32,178 nucleotides of DNA from Candidatus Angelobacter sp. Gp1-AA117 (GTDB lineage Bacteria > Acidobacteriota > Terriglobia > Terriglobales > Acidobacteriaceae), in the NCBI GenBank assembly GCA_003223515.1, contig QHVI01000067.1, positions 1-32,178 of the forward strand. Reading direction: 5' to 3'. The translations under genes and the position numbers were made by a program. The notes under the pieces were generated by a model. That model was not told the DNA's origin. It searched no databases and saw only the letters and a program-made list of their open reading frames with translations. Below are positions 17,893 through 26,352 of this stretch, one piece after another. Positions within the stretch are counted from its first letter, which is position 1. Every line of letters begins with the position of its first letter.

Positions 17893-18359
17893 TCCGGAGC
17901 TTCAGACTTCAACCGGCTCAGCGCTGAGAAGGCGATAAAAATTCGCTGCCGGTTTTCCTCTTTCTTCCTTGGCGTCCTTCGCGGTAAATAAAAACGAGGA
18001 TGTTTACTGGCTGAGTGATGAATGCGCCCCAAATGCTTTTACCTGCACTCAATGATCTCCTTTCCAAAGCCTTTGCGCCTTAGTGGATGAATGCACGAGG
18101 GGGAGGAAGGCCAAAAACCAGAGAGCTATATGTACTTTGGTTTCATGGTACGCATAACATTGCGCTTGACTATTAGAGAATTCTAACAAAATTAAATCCT
18201 CTAATTTGTTTAATTTTCTTGCCGAAAGTAATTTCAGAGTGCGATGATGCAGGAACTCTACACCCCAGTAGAACACGAAAGACGAAGAAGGAGCATCAGG
18301 CTCATATAGCAGACAAGAGAAGCCGCCCTCTTGGTGTGCCTGTTGGTTTGAAAAAAAAT
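17893..18359. other. Intergenic, repeat and AT-rich promoter region, no gene seen
   Basis: The spacer before the polysaccharide operon contains a TTTGCG-type repeat (17961-17993), a partial one (18062-18085) and an AT-rich tract (18166-18222) with a TTGACT hexamer. A minus-strand frame at 18049-18420 has no recognisable family. If transcription starts near 18200, the leader is about 160 bases; I saw no c-di-GMP riboswitch motif. Confidence 0.5.
18166..18200 (+). promoter_or_regulatory. Candidate promoter/operator of the polysaccharide operon
   Basis: TTGACT (18166-18171) resembles a -35 box. It is followed by an inverted repeat, TTAGA-gaat-TCTAA (18173-18186), and an AT-rich tract that could hold a weak -10 (around 18189-18195). 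The surrounding DNA is GC-rich, so the AT-rich patch stands out. Role is inferred. Confidence 0.35.
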
Positions 18360-20357
18360 ATGCAAGATAAGACAGCCACTTCCGGGGTTGTTCTGGGTGC
18401 GTCTGCGTTTGCAGCAGCACCCGCGCCCGCCCGAGTACCCGTCGACCAGTCTCGTGGAATTACTCCCGTCGAAAAACTTTCACCGCGGCGTCAGCTCAAG
18501 CTCGCGGTGACACGCATTTCTATAGTGCTGGCGACTGTTTTTACTGCGCGCTACTTTTACTGGCGTTTCACTTCAACCATGAACCCGGCGGCCAAAGTTT
18601 TCTTCTATGCGTTTTTGGTGGCAGAGGTGCTGAGTTTTGTGGAGAGCCTGCTCTTCTATTTCATCACCTGGAACCCCACTCACTATGCGGTTCCGGCCCC
18701 CATTGAAGGCCGCAGCGTGGATGTATTCATCCCCACGTATAACGAGCCGCTGGAGATCCTGCGGGAGACGGTGCTGTGCGCGGTGAACATGCGCTATCCG
18801 CACAAGACCTACATTCTCGATGACGGAAATCGCAACGAGGTGCGCGAACTGGCCCGCGAATTCGATTGCGGATACATCAGCCGCACCGAGCGCACGCACG
18901 CCAAGTCCGGCAACCTGAACAACGCTTTGAAGCAGACCAGCGGCGAATTCATCGTAACGCTGGACGCCGACCACGTGGCCTCGCCGGAGTTGATCGAGAA
19001 CACCATCGGCTTCTTTGCCGATCCCAAGGTGGCCGTGGTCCAGGGCACGCAGGATTTCTACAACCTCGATTCGTTCCAGCATCGCGTGAACTGGCATACG
19101 CGTGCCGGATGGCAGCAGCAGGAGCTGTTCTTCAGCGTGATCCAGCCCGGCAAAGACCGGCACAACGCCACCTTCTACTGCGGCAGCCCCGGCGTTCTTC
19201 GCCGCGAGTCTATCGAGCAGATCGGCGGCTTCCCCACCGAGAGCATTACCGAGGACATGCACACCAGCCTGCGCCTGCAGAAGAAAGGCTGGCGCGTGCT
19301 TTACTTCAACAGCACCCTGGCGCGCGGCCTCGCTCCCCAGACCTTCACCGGCTTTGCCACACAGTGGCAACGCTGGGGACACGGCGCCATGCAGGTAGCC
19401 CGGGCAGAGAATCCGCTGTTCAGCAAGGGACTCACGCTGCGCCAGCGGCTCTGCTACTTCGCCTCGCTGTATTTCTACTGGATGAGCTATCAGAAGCTGT
19501 TCTATGTGTTGACCCCGATCATCTCGCTGTTCTTCGGGATTTTCGCGCTGGTCAGCACGCCGCTCCAGTACGCCAGCTATTTCCTGCCGTACTTCCTGCT
19601 GAACCTGGCCTGCTCGATTCTGCTGCAGGGTGGCTTCCGCAATTTCATGATGGGTGAGCAATTCAACCTGCTGAAGATGCACGTGCTCATGCGCACCATC
19701 GGGGGCTTCTTCAAGAAAGACAGCCTCTTCTTCGTCACGCCCAAAGCGCGGGCATCGGCGGCGCGGGCGACTGAAGTTTTCCTGCCGTTGCTGCTGCTGG
19801 TTGGGCTTGCTGCTGCACTGGGCGCAGGCCTCTTCCGGATTCGGCAGGCGCTCGTGGGCGGATACCTCTTCTGGGCGCTGGTCGTGAACATCTTCTGGTC
19901 CGTGATCTTTATCGTGATGATCGGCGGCGTGATCAGGCGTTCGCTGCAAAGAAAAGAATTGCGCAGCAGCTACCGCTTCCCGGCACGCCTTGATGTGCGC
20001 ATGAAGGTTACCTATTCCGACCAGAGTGGTGCGATGGTGGTGCGTGAGCACTTTGCGCGCAACCTCAACCGCAATGGCGTTTCACTCACTCTGGAGCGCG
20101 GTATCACTCAAGGGACGCCGGTACAGATGGAACTGCGGCTGGCCGACCAGAAGATCGAAGCTTCAGGCAAGGTGGTGCGCAACCAGGCTTACAAGGTGAA
20201 CGGCGCGACCAGGATTTCCAGCGGCATAAAATTTGAACAGATCTCCACCCGCGATCAGGACGAGATTTCGAAATATCTTTTCTGGCGCATTGCGCCTCAG
20301 GAGGGCCGGTTGTTGCACCTGACTCACAATAGCCAGACGGAGGTGGAGACTTTATGA
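18360..20357 (+). CDS. Cellulose-synthase-like processive glycosyltransferase (GT2) with PilZ domain
   Basis: From ATG 18360 the inner-membrane protein has 665 residues; the frame extends to a TTG at 18219, but that basic 47-residue extension is unlike the family. Two N-terminal helices (about 48-106) precede a GT2 domain with PTYNEP, DDGN (154-157), HAKSGNLNNAL, DADH (202-205), TED (297-299) and QWQRW (335-339), the BcsA/chitin-synthase pattern of processive enzymes. FFVTPK (457-462) matches the BcsA gating loop FxVTxK. A C-terminal PilZ domain (about 531-640) has RxxxR (531-535 or 535-539) and NLNRNG (568-573), the latter with Asn for the usual Ser of [D/N]xSxxG. Likely makes and extrudes a beta-glycan under c-di-GMP control. 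No bcsB or bcsZ follows. Confidence 0.88.
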   Translation: MQDKTATSGVVLGASAFAAAPAPARVPVDQSRGITPVEKLSPRRQLKLAVTRISIVLATVFTARYFYWRFTSTMNPAAKVFFYAFLVAEVLSFVESLLFYFITWNPTHYAVPAPIEGRSVDVFIPTYNEPLEILRETVLCAVNMRYPHKTYILDDGNRNEVRELAREFDCGYISRTERTHAKSGNLNNALKQTSGEFIVTLDADHVASPELIENTIGFFADPKVAVVQGTQDFYNLDSFQHRVNWHTRAGWQQQELFFSVIQPGKDRHNATFYCGSPGVLRRESIEQIGGFPTESITEDMHTSLRLQKKGWRVLYFNSTLARGLAPQTFTGFATQWQRWGHGAMQVARAENPLFSKGLTLRQRLCYFASLYFYWMSYQKLFYVLTPIISLFFGIFALVSTPLQYASYFLPYFLLNLACSILLQGGFRNFMMGEQFNLLKMHVLMRTIGGFFKKDSLFFVTPKARASAARATEVFLPLLLLVGLAAALGAGLFRIRQALVGGYLFWALVVNIFWSVIFIVMIGGVIRRSLQRKELRSSYRFPARLDVRMKVTYSDQSGAMVVREHFARNLNRNGVSLTLERGITQGTPVQMELRLADQKIEASGKVVRNQAYKVNGATRISSGIKFEQISTRDQDEISKYLFWRIAPQEGRLLHLTHNSQTEVETL

Positions 20358-22330
20358 AACCCCTTCGCTTGATTCTCTCAGGTTCGCTGGTTTTAGGTTT
20401 GGCCCTCGGCAGCTTTGCGCAATCCGCATCTTCGAGTGTGGAGCGCGCTCGCGTGTTGCAGAAAGCCGGGCATGCTGACCAGGCTCTCCAGCTTTATCGC
20501 GACGTGCTGCAGCAGGAACCGCAGAACCTGGAGGCGCTTGCAGATATTTCTGGCCTGCTCGAGGCCCAAGGCAAGTGGCGCGACGCTGTTCCTTATCTGG
20601 AAAAGCTGGTTGAACTTCAGCCGCATGACACCGACGCAATGTATCGCTTGGGACGGATGAAGAGTTGGGAGTCCACCGAAAAGAACAACGAAGCTGCAAC
20701 CCTGCTGGCCCGCGCCTGCAAGGACAGCGATCACAATCCTGAATACTGCGAGGCCTACGCCAACATCCTGAGCTGGAAGCAGGAGACGCGCGCAGAAGCG
20801 GTGACCACGCTGCGCGACACTCTTGCAGCGCACCCTGAGGCTGTTGCGCCACGCGTTACGTTGGGACAGATTCTGAGCTGGAACAGTGTGACCCGGCCGG
20901 AAGCGCTCAAGATGTTTGATGAAGGTTTGCAGCGTGATCCGAAGAATGTTGATCTGCTGCTGCAATCGGCAGAGGTGCTCTCATGGAGCCACTCGACCTG
21001 GCCTGAGGCGATTTCCCGCTATGACCGCGTTCTCCAGCAGAATGGAAATGACACGCGCGCACTCGCCGGCAAAGCCCAGTTGCTGGTGTGGACGAACCAC
21101 TCCGCCGAAGGATTGACGCTCTACAAGCAGGCGCTGGTGATCGATCCCAGGAACCCGTCGGCCCTGCGCGGTGAAGCTGAAATCCTGAACCGCAGAGGCT
21201 TCTTCCTGGAAGCGCGCCAGCTTGCGCAGCAGGCCCACACCGGCGCGCCGGCCGACGACCGCACCAACCTGGAACTGGCCCGCGCCGACATCGGCTTGCA
21301 GCGCTTTACCGCTGCCCGTGATGCGCTCGCGGCCGTCAGTGACAGCTACCTGCCGGACTTCGAATTTGCGCGGCAGGAAGTGCATCGCGGCCTTGGCACC
21401 TATATGGAATTCGGCTACGGCTTGCGCAAAGCCCATCAGAATGCCGACTATAACCGCTTTGACGTGGCGCTCTCTACGCCGGTTGCCGGTTCGAGCCGCC
21501 TTACCTTCCTCTATGAACCTACGTTGTATGAAACGCAGGCCCAAAACTTCAACAGCAACTACTTCCAGGCGAGTCTCGATACGCAGGTGAGTGACCGCGT
21601 TACTACTCACATCTATGGTGGCGCCGAGGTTTTCAACAATGTGCCGGTAGCGGCAGACGGCGGCTTCAACTTGCACTTCAAGCCGCGCTCTTCGACCACC
21701 TTCAAGATCGGCTTCTCGCGTGATCCCATCCAGGAGTCGCTGCTTTCGACGCGCGGCATAGATGTGGGTTCCCAGACGTTTGGCCAGGTGCGCTCCAACC
21801 TCGCAGATATCGGCATCAGCTATTACAACTCAGCACACAAAGTTGATATGTCATTGGATTACACGGATGGTGTCTACACCGGGCAGAACCTCGATGCCGA
21901 CCGCCGCTACTCGGTGGAAGCCGGGATTGGCCGGGCCATTCGCAGCGATAAACCTTACATCCGTCTTGGTTATGGCGTGAATTACACCAGCTTTGACCAT
22001 GACGCTGATCTGCAAACCGGACAACCTGTTTCCTCCCTCACCGGCGGCTACTTCAGTCCTACGCGCTACCTGCTGAACCAGGGAGTGATCACCTTTGCCC
22101 ACCAGTTCAGCAGAAATGTGGAGTGGGGCGCGAATGGCACGGTCGGCGCGCAGAATGTTGAAACCAGTACATCTGTCTTCTCCAACACGCAGTTCGCATC
22201 CAGTTTTGATACTCATCTCTTCTGGAGATTCACCCCTACGAACGAGTTGCGTTTGAGCTATCAATATTTGAATGTCTTTAATGCGTTTGAGCGCAATCTC
22301 TACCGGTTTCAATGGCGTCATTATTTCTGA
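20354..22330 (+). CDS. TPR-plus-beta-barrel outer membrane protein (BcsC/PgaA-like exporter)
   Basis: A 658-residue exported protein whose ATG overlaps the synthase stop by four bases. A signal peptide (to about 22, GSFAQ) precedes about eight or nine TPR-like helical repeats (30-345), several carrying an ILSW or VLSW phrase. From about 375 to the end are alternating beta-strands with aromatic girdles, finishing in ...YRFQWRHYF; a terminal Phe is the usual signal for outer-membrane barrel insertion. BcsC and PgaA use this layout to guide a glycan across periplasm and outer membrane. It is about half the length of BcsC and nearer PgaA in size. Function is inferred from architecture and operon position. 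Confidence 0.82.
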   Translation: MKPLRLILSGSLVLGLALGSFAQSASSSVERARVLQKAGHADQALQLYRDVLQQEPQNLEALADISGLLEAQGKWRDAVPYLEKLVELQPHDTDAMYRLGRMKSWESTEKNNEAATLLARACKDSDHNPEYCEAYANILSWKQETRAEAVTTLRDTLAAHPEAVAPRVTLGQILSWNSVTRPEALKMFDEGLQRDPKNVDLLLQSAEVLSWSHSTWPEAISRYDRVLQQNGNDTRALAGKAQLLVWTNHSAEGLTLYKQALVIDPRNPSALRGEAEILNRRGFFLEARQLAQQAHTGAPADDRTNLELARADIGLQRFTAARDALAAVSDSYLPDFEFARQEVHRGLGTYMEFGYGLRKAHQNADYNRFDVALSTPVAGSSRLTFLYEPTLYETQAQNFNSNYFQASLDTQVSDRVTTHIYGGAEVFNNVPVAADGGFNLHFKPRSSTTFKIGFSRDPIQESLLSTRGIDVGSQTFGQVRSNLADIGISYYNSAHKVDMSLDYTDGVYTGQNLDADRRYSVEAGIGRAIRSDKPYIRLGYGVNYTSFDHDADLQTGQPVSSLTGGYFSPTRYLLNQGVITFAHQFSRNVEWGANGTVGAQNVETSTSVFSNTQFASSFDTHLFWRFTPTNELRLSYQYLNVFNAFERNLYRFQWRHYF

Positions 22331-24165
22331 TTAACTCGCCTCGAGAGACATCGGCGCCGACCCGTGTGAAGATGGTTCAGCCTGCCCCCCAGGCTGACCA
22401 CTTCCAGACGGAGCGGGCCTTGGCGCTGATGTTGATTGCCGCCGCTGCCGTTTTCCTGCGAGCCTGGGATCCATGGTATTCCACCGCTTACATGGATGAA
22501 TCCATCTATGTGGTCTATGGCCGCATGTTCCTCACCCACCACTTTGAGTCTCCACTCTCTACGCCTCTGCAGTGGAGCTTTGGATGGTACCTGTGGCCGG
22601 CCATGGCGGCCGTAGCCGACAAGATCGGCGGTCTCTTCGCCCTGCGTGAAATGGCTGCGACTCTGGGCGTGATTACCGTGGCCGCAACCTACGGTTTTGC
22701 CACCCGCGTCTTCTCGAACATTGTTGGCCTGGGCGCGGCAGCAGTGATGGCGGTGCTTGCGCCTGCGGTGCTGGTCTCCAGGATTGCCACCCGCGATTCC
22801 GGATGCATCTGCTTTTTTGCCCTGGGGTTATGGGCATTCGCCTGCGCATGGCAAACGGACAGGAAGCGCCACTGGACGTACGCCGCGCTCTGCTTCTTTG
22901 CGGCCTTTCTCTGTAAATACCTGGTAGCCATCTTCTTCCCGCTGCTGGTGCTGCTGGCGCTATGGAAAGGCAGGAAGGCAATTTTCATCTTTTGCCTGCC
23001 GCTGTTTGCTGCATGTGCCATCTACGCGGGCATCAATGCTCATGACCTGCTTTACCTGCTGAAGTATGGGAGCAGCTACAGTTCGTTGCGCGCTCCGGCC
23101 GCCGAAGCCCGGCAAATCTATTTCTGGAACCGCTGGGATTTCTGGATTATCGCTGTCTGTGCATTGAGTACTCTTTTGTTCCGGGAACTGCGGCGGCGCG
23201 GCGCTATCCTGCTGCTGGGCGCGTGCGCTTTCTTCGCCTTTCAACTCAAGACCAGGGCCGATTACGACTACTGGAAGCATGTGAATTATGCCCTGCTTTT
23301 CCTGGTTCCTCTGGCGGTGGCCGCCATCATCTACGCCGTGCGACGCCTGTACGGCAATAACTACTTCAGGCGGATGCTGTGGGGAGTGGGCGGCGTAGTC
23401 GCGCTGGCCATCGCCGTGGCGGCCCTCGGCAAAACGGAAAATACGGACCGCTTCGTCTTCTGGCCTGACGTCGAGCCGGTGCTGGCATTTTTTGAGGGCC
23501 GGCTCACTCCCAATGACCGCCTGCTGGTCGATGACACTGTCTTCCGCTATTACTTTCAATCCACACTGCACCAGTACCAGATTACCGATCCCATGTTCTT
23601 TCGCTATGGACAGAATTTGGGCGATGATGCCTATAAAAACGCGGTGAGTGCGGGCGCGTTTACCTACATCGTGCTGGATGAAGGCATCGGTGAAGAGGCG
23701 CGGCGCCTGGATGTAGATATCCGCCCGTTGCTGGGCGGCTACGATTTGCAGATGGAAGCTTTCGAGCCAACCTTGGGGCACAAGGTTGAGATCTATGCCC
23801 GCAAAGATCAGGTGGCCCCGGAAACCATGCCGGGCATTCGCATTGTCTCACCTGTTTCGAAATCAGTGGTGGTGCCGCAGAAAGAGCAGATCGTGGTGCA
23901 GGGCATTGCTAAAGGTGCGCAACCGGGTTGGTCGGCGCAAGTCGAAGTATTCACCGACCGCTGGTATGTCGCCGGGCCGAATGTGGCGATCTATCCCGAT
24001 GGCAGGTTTAATCAGGCGATATCACTGAGTGGCCAGGGACGCCAGCAGTGTTCGCACCTGATTCGCGCCCGGCTGTTCGATGAAAAAGGAAACCAGCGCG
24101 CAGTGATCCTGAATTATGGCATCGCCCGCGCCAACCCTGATGGCAGCGCGCCGCTGTGCAGGTGA
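22312..24165 (+). CDS. GT39/ArnT-like membrane glycosyltransferase with periplasmic beta-rich tail
   Basis: A 617-residue polytopic protein overlapping the barrel gene by 19 bases; a later start at 22372 is possible as neither has a clear ribosome site. About ten to eleven hydrophobic helices span 35-375. The first periplasmic loop has YMDESIYVVYGR with Asp62-Glu63, the acidic pair expected of GT39/GT83 (PMT, ArnT) enzymes that use polyprenyl-phosphate sugars. After the helices comes a soluble part: DPMFFRYGQNLGDD, and from about 500 a beta-sandwich-like domain (RIVSPVSKSVVVPQKEQIVV... VAIYPDGRFNQAISL). I infer that it decorates the polysaccharide or a partner in the periplasm with a lipid-linked sugar. 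Acceptor unknown. Confidence 0.8.
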   Translation: MASLFLINSPRETSAPTRVKMVQPAPQADHFQTERALALMLIAAAAVFLRAWDPWYSTAYMDESIYVVYGRMFLTHHFESPLSTPLQWSFGWYLWPAMAAVADKIGGLFALREMAATLGVITVAATYGFATRVFSNIVGLGAAAVMAVLAPAVLVSRIATRDSGCICFFALGLWAFACAWQTDRKRHWTYAALCFFAAFLCKYLVAIFFPLLVLLALWKGRKAIFIFCLPLFAACAIYAGINAHDLLYLLKYGSSYSSLRAPAAEARQIYFWNRWDFWIIAVCALSTLLFRELRRRGAILLLGACAFFAFQLKTRADYDYWKHVNYALLFLVPLAVAAIIYAVRRLYGNNYFRRMLWGVGGVVALAIAVAALGKTENTDRFVFWPDVEPVLAFFEGRLTPNDRLLVDDTVFRYYFQSTLHQYQITDPMFFRYGQNLGDDAYKNAVSAGAFTYIVLDEGIGEEARRLDVDIRPLLGGYDLQMEAFEPTLGHKVEIYARKDQVAPETMPGIRIVSPVSKSVVVPQKEQIVVQGIAKGAQPGWSAQVEVFTDRWYVAGPNVAIYPDGRFNQAISLSGQGRQQCSHLIRARLFDEKGNQRAVILNYGIARANPDGSAPLCR

Positions 24166-24294
24166 TGCGAGACATGTAACAGGGCATGACTTCAGCCCGC
24201 GGTAAAAGGCACAGCAGCGGCAATTCCGCTCTGCCGAAGGCATGCGCGGAGCTCCTGGTTTTGGAGCGGAGCGCGTTTAAAAAGAGATTTCTAT

Positions 24295-25299
24295 ATGTCT
24301 GACCACGTGAGATATTCGGTTGTCATTCCGCTCTACAACGAGCATGACAGCATCATGCCGCTCTATGCGCGCCTGAAAGAAACGCTGGATACGCTTGCGC
24401 AACCTTCGGAATGTGTCTTCGTAGATGATGGTAGCGGCGATGGCAGCCTGGAACTGCTGCAGCAGATTGCGCTCGTCGACAGCCGTATCACCGTGGTGGC
24501 GATGCCGCAGAATTCGGGGAAATCGGTGGCCCTGTCCGCGGGGTTCAGCGCGGCCAGAGGTGATTTCCTGATCACCATGGATGGCGACCTGCAGCATGAT
24601 CCCGCTGACATTCCACACTTCATCGAAAAGCTGGAAGAGGGATTCGATATCGTCTGCGGCTGCCGCGTGCAGCGCAATGAAGGGTTACTGCAGCGCCTCT
24701 CGAATCGCATGGCGAACTGGTCCCTGGCCAGGCTGACCGGCATCAACATCCGTGACTGGGGCGGCGGATTCAAGGCTTATAAGCGCTCCCTGGTTTCCAA
24801 CGTGCCTATCTATGGCGAGCTCCAGCGGCTCATTCCCGCGCTGGCGCTGCGGCGTGGAGTGCGGGTGTGCGAGATTCCCATCACTGTTGCGCCACGGCAG
24901 CATGGGGTCTCCAAGTATGGAGTAGTAAGCAAGCTGCCGGTGATCTTTGACCTGATGACTGTCCGTTTCCTGCTGCGCTATCTGTCAAGGCCGCTGCATT
25001 TCTTCGGTGCCGTTGGTTTTCTGGGCTTGTTTGCTGGAAGCATGCTGGCCTTCTGGCTCATGATGTTGCGGCTGGTCTACGGAGTCCATGTGATGGCCGA
25101 ACACGGTCCGCTGGTGATTACCGCAGCAGTGCTTATCGTGGCCGGCATTCAACTGCTGGCGCTGGGATTGCTGGCGGAAATGCTGACGCGTTACCACTAT
25201 GAAGACCGCAGCCGCACCGCAGCTAACAGTTCGCCTTACGTGATTTGCGCGCAGAGCCATTCCGAAAATGGCATATTGGGTCCATCCTCGCCCGGTTAG
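24295..25299 (+). CDS. DPM1/GtrB-like glycosyltransferase (GT2), polyprenyl-phosphate sugar synthase
   Basis: A 334-residue enzyme with an N-terminal GT2 domain: SVVIPLYNEHDSI (8-20), VDDGSGDGS (43-51), QNSGKSVALSAGF, MDGDLQHDP (95-103), and GGGFKAYKR, the pattern of dolichol/undecaprenyl-phosphate sugar transferases. Two C-terminal membrane helices (about 236-262 and 272-298) match GtrB/ArnC-type anchors. It would load a sugar from a nucleotide onto undecaprenyl phosphate, supplying the GT39 enzyme upstream. It lies 129 bases after that gene, same strand, so it is probably in the same operon, though a separate promoter cannot be excluded. Weak ribosome site (AAAGAG). Confidence 0.88.
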   Translation: MSDHVRYSVVIPLYNEHDSIMPLYARLKETLDTLAQPSECVFVDDGSGDGSLELLQQIALVDSRITVVAMPQNSGKSVALSAGFSAARGDFLITMDGDLQHDPADIPHFIEKLEEGFDIVCGCRVQRNEGLLQRLSNRMANWSLARLTGINIRDWGGGFKAYKRSLVSNVPIYGELQRLIPALALRRGVRVCEIPITVAPRQHGVSKYGVVSKLPVIFDLMTVRFLLRYLSRPLHFFGAVGFLGLFAGSMLAFWLMMLRLVYGVHVMAEHGPLVITAAVLIVAGIQLLALGLLAEMLTRYHYEDRSRTAANSSPYVICAQSHSENGILGPSSPG

Positions 25300-25395
25300 A
25301 TTCAGGCTCGGCAGCTATGTTGTTGACTAGCCGGATTCTTCCTCTCTTAATTAACAGAATGGATCTAGTGCTTTGACCGTGTGATTTTTGGGGTA

Positions 25396-25480
25396 GCCAG
25401 CGAAGCTGGCGGCATTCTTCTAGCCCACAGCGCAAGCTGTGGGTCCGTGAGACAATCACAAGAGAGCCCGCGAAGCGGGC
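25396..25480. repeat. Second cluster of three REP-like hairpins
   Basis: GCCAGC-gaa-GCTGGC (25396-25410), CCCACAGC-gcaa-GCTGTGGG (25424-25443) and GCCCGC-gaa-GCGGGC (25466-25480). Outer units share a GCGAAGC core and a following GGCGNCAT..CTT, so they are copies of one element with a swapped stem. The order and shapes match the cluster at 170-250. Confidence 0.7.
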
Positions 25481-25496
25481 GCCATCTTACATTTGA

Positions 25497-25544
25497 TCGG
25501 TTAAGAGCATAAACGCGTGGTCGGTTAAGAGCACAAACGCGCGG
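25497..25544. repeat. Two adjacent 24-base direct repeats
   Basis: Two head-to-tail copies of a 24-base unit beginning TCGGTTAAGAGCA (25497-25520 and 25521-25544) differ by two T/C changes. They sit between the hairpin cluster and the stop of the Ser/Arg-rich protein gene. Tandem regulator-binding sites or simple duplication are both possible. Confidence 0.75.
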
Positions 25545-25569
25545 CAGGACGCGTCTGCTCTTGAATTGT

Positions 25570-26115
25570 TCAAGCGGCGCGCCGGCGTGATCCGCTGGAA
25601 CCGCTGCTCCTGCTGGTGCGCTTCATCGAACGCACATTCGTGCTGCGTGAAGCTGCGGGCCGGCTGCTCTTGCGTCCAGAACTTCCTCCAGAACTTCCCG
25701 ATGACCTGCTGCTTTTGCGCGAACTGCTGCCGGTGCTTCGGGTTGCGGTTCTGCTGCGGCTGCCTGAAGAGGCTGTCCGTCGCGAAGAAGTGCTGCTGCG
25801 TGTCCGCTTGGTAGCAGCCTGTCGTGCGGTTTCGCGGCTGATGATCTTGTTAAAGTTGCTGCGCTGGCCGTTAGCCGTCCGATCCTGCACCAGCAGGGCA
25901 AGACTGTTCTCATCGAATTTCTCGAAGAACTCGTCCCAGGAAATCTCTTCCAGTGAGTTCTCTCCGCTGTAACCCGGAAAGTCCAGCCGTAGAATCCCCG
26001 GATCGCCTCCTCTTGCTGTACGCTTTACGGCTGAAGGACGCGCATCGCGTTTCTCCGCCCATTGCCTGATTTCATCGTGATCGGTCAAAACTTTTGAACC
26101 TGCTCTGGTTGCCAT
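25570..26115 (-). CDS. Uncharacterised protein with Ser/Arg/Thr-rich C-terminal tail
   Basis: A 181-residue protein in two parts. Residues 1-98 form a compact conserved domain: GSKVLTDHDEIRQWAEKRDA, GILRLDFPGYSGENSLEEIS, WDEFFEKFDENSLALLVQD, NFNKIISRETA. Residues about 99-181 are almost entirely Ser, Arg, Thr, Gly and Lys with no predicted fold, similar in composition to histone-like basic tails. GGGAG stands about 6 bases before the ATG. The N-terminal domain is familiar from many soil bacteria but has no function I trust; database labels as a branching enzyme would be misleading, since nothing resembles one. Nucleic-acid binding by the tail is inferred from charge. Confidence 0.75.
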   Translation of the reverse strand: MATRAGSKVLTDHDEIRQWAEKRDARPSAVKRTARGGDPGILRLDFPGYSGENSLEEISWDEFFEKFDENSLALLVQDRTANGQRSNFNKIISRETARQAATKRTRSSTSSRRTASSGSRSRTATRSTGSSSRKSSRSSGSSGGSSGRKSSRPAASRSTNVRSMKRTSRSSGSSGSRRRAA

Positions 26116-26230
26116 GAAGTCACTCCCTTTTCGGTTGAAATATTCCAGCCTTTCTTTTTACGATGCAAGAGCTTGATATAAGGAACTACTTGGAACTAGA
26201 GCAAAACCAGAGAAGGTGTAGCCTCCGCAG

Positions 26231-26252
26231 AGCCGGGGCGGCTGTGCCACAC
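26231..26252. repeat. Dispersed hairpin repeat, copy 2 (inverted)
   Basis: AGCCGGGGCGGCTGTGCCAC plus AC is the exact reverse complement of 11912-11933. It lies in the spacer between the Ser/Arg-rich and WGxxGxxG protein genes. Confidence 0.65.
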
Positions 26253-26306
26253 ACTCCTTTCAAGCTATAGCAACTTTGGTTTTGCCTGATGGTGCCTAAC
26301 AAAGCG

Positions 26307-26328
26307 AAGGGCGCTGTGAAGCGCCCTT
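26307..26328 (-). terminator. Hairpin after the WGxxGxxG-type gene
   Basis: AAGGGCGC and GCGCCCTT form a perfect eight-base stem around six bases, 25 bases past the stop at 26353. On the minus strand it is followed by a T-rich CGCTTTGTTAG, so intrinsic termination is likely though the T-run is imperfect. Confidence 0.55.
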
Positions 26329-26352
26329 GTTTGCTCGAACGTAAGTTGAAGA

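Noticed and set aside
18195-18360. c-di-GMP riboswitch in the leader of the polysaccharide operon
   Set aside because: I looked for the conserved GEMM features and did not find them; c-di-GMP input is more simply explained by the PilZ domain.
18573-20051. Long open frame of 492 codons on the minus strand
   Set aside because: It lies antisense to the glycosyltransferase gene; its product is His/Gln/Glu-rich with no family features, as expected of a high-GC shadow frame.
25396-25544. CRISPR-like array
   Set aside because: The hairpins differ in stem sequence, the 24-base units are directly adjacent with no spacer, and no cas gene is present.
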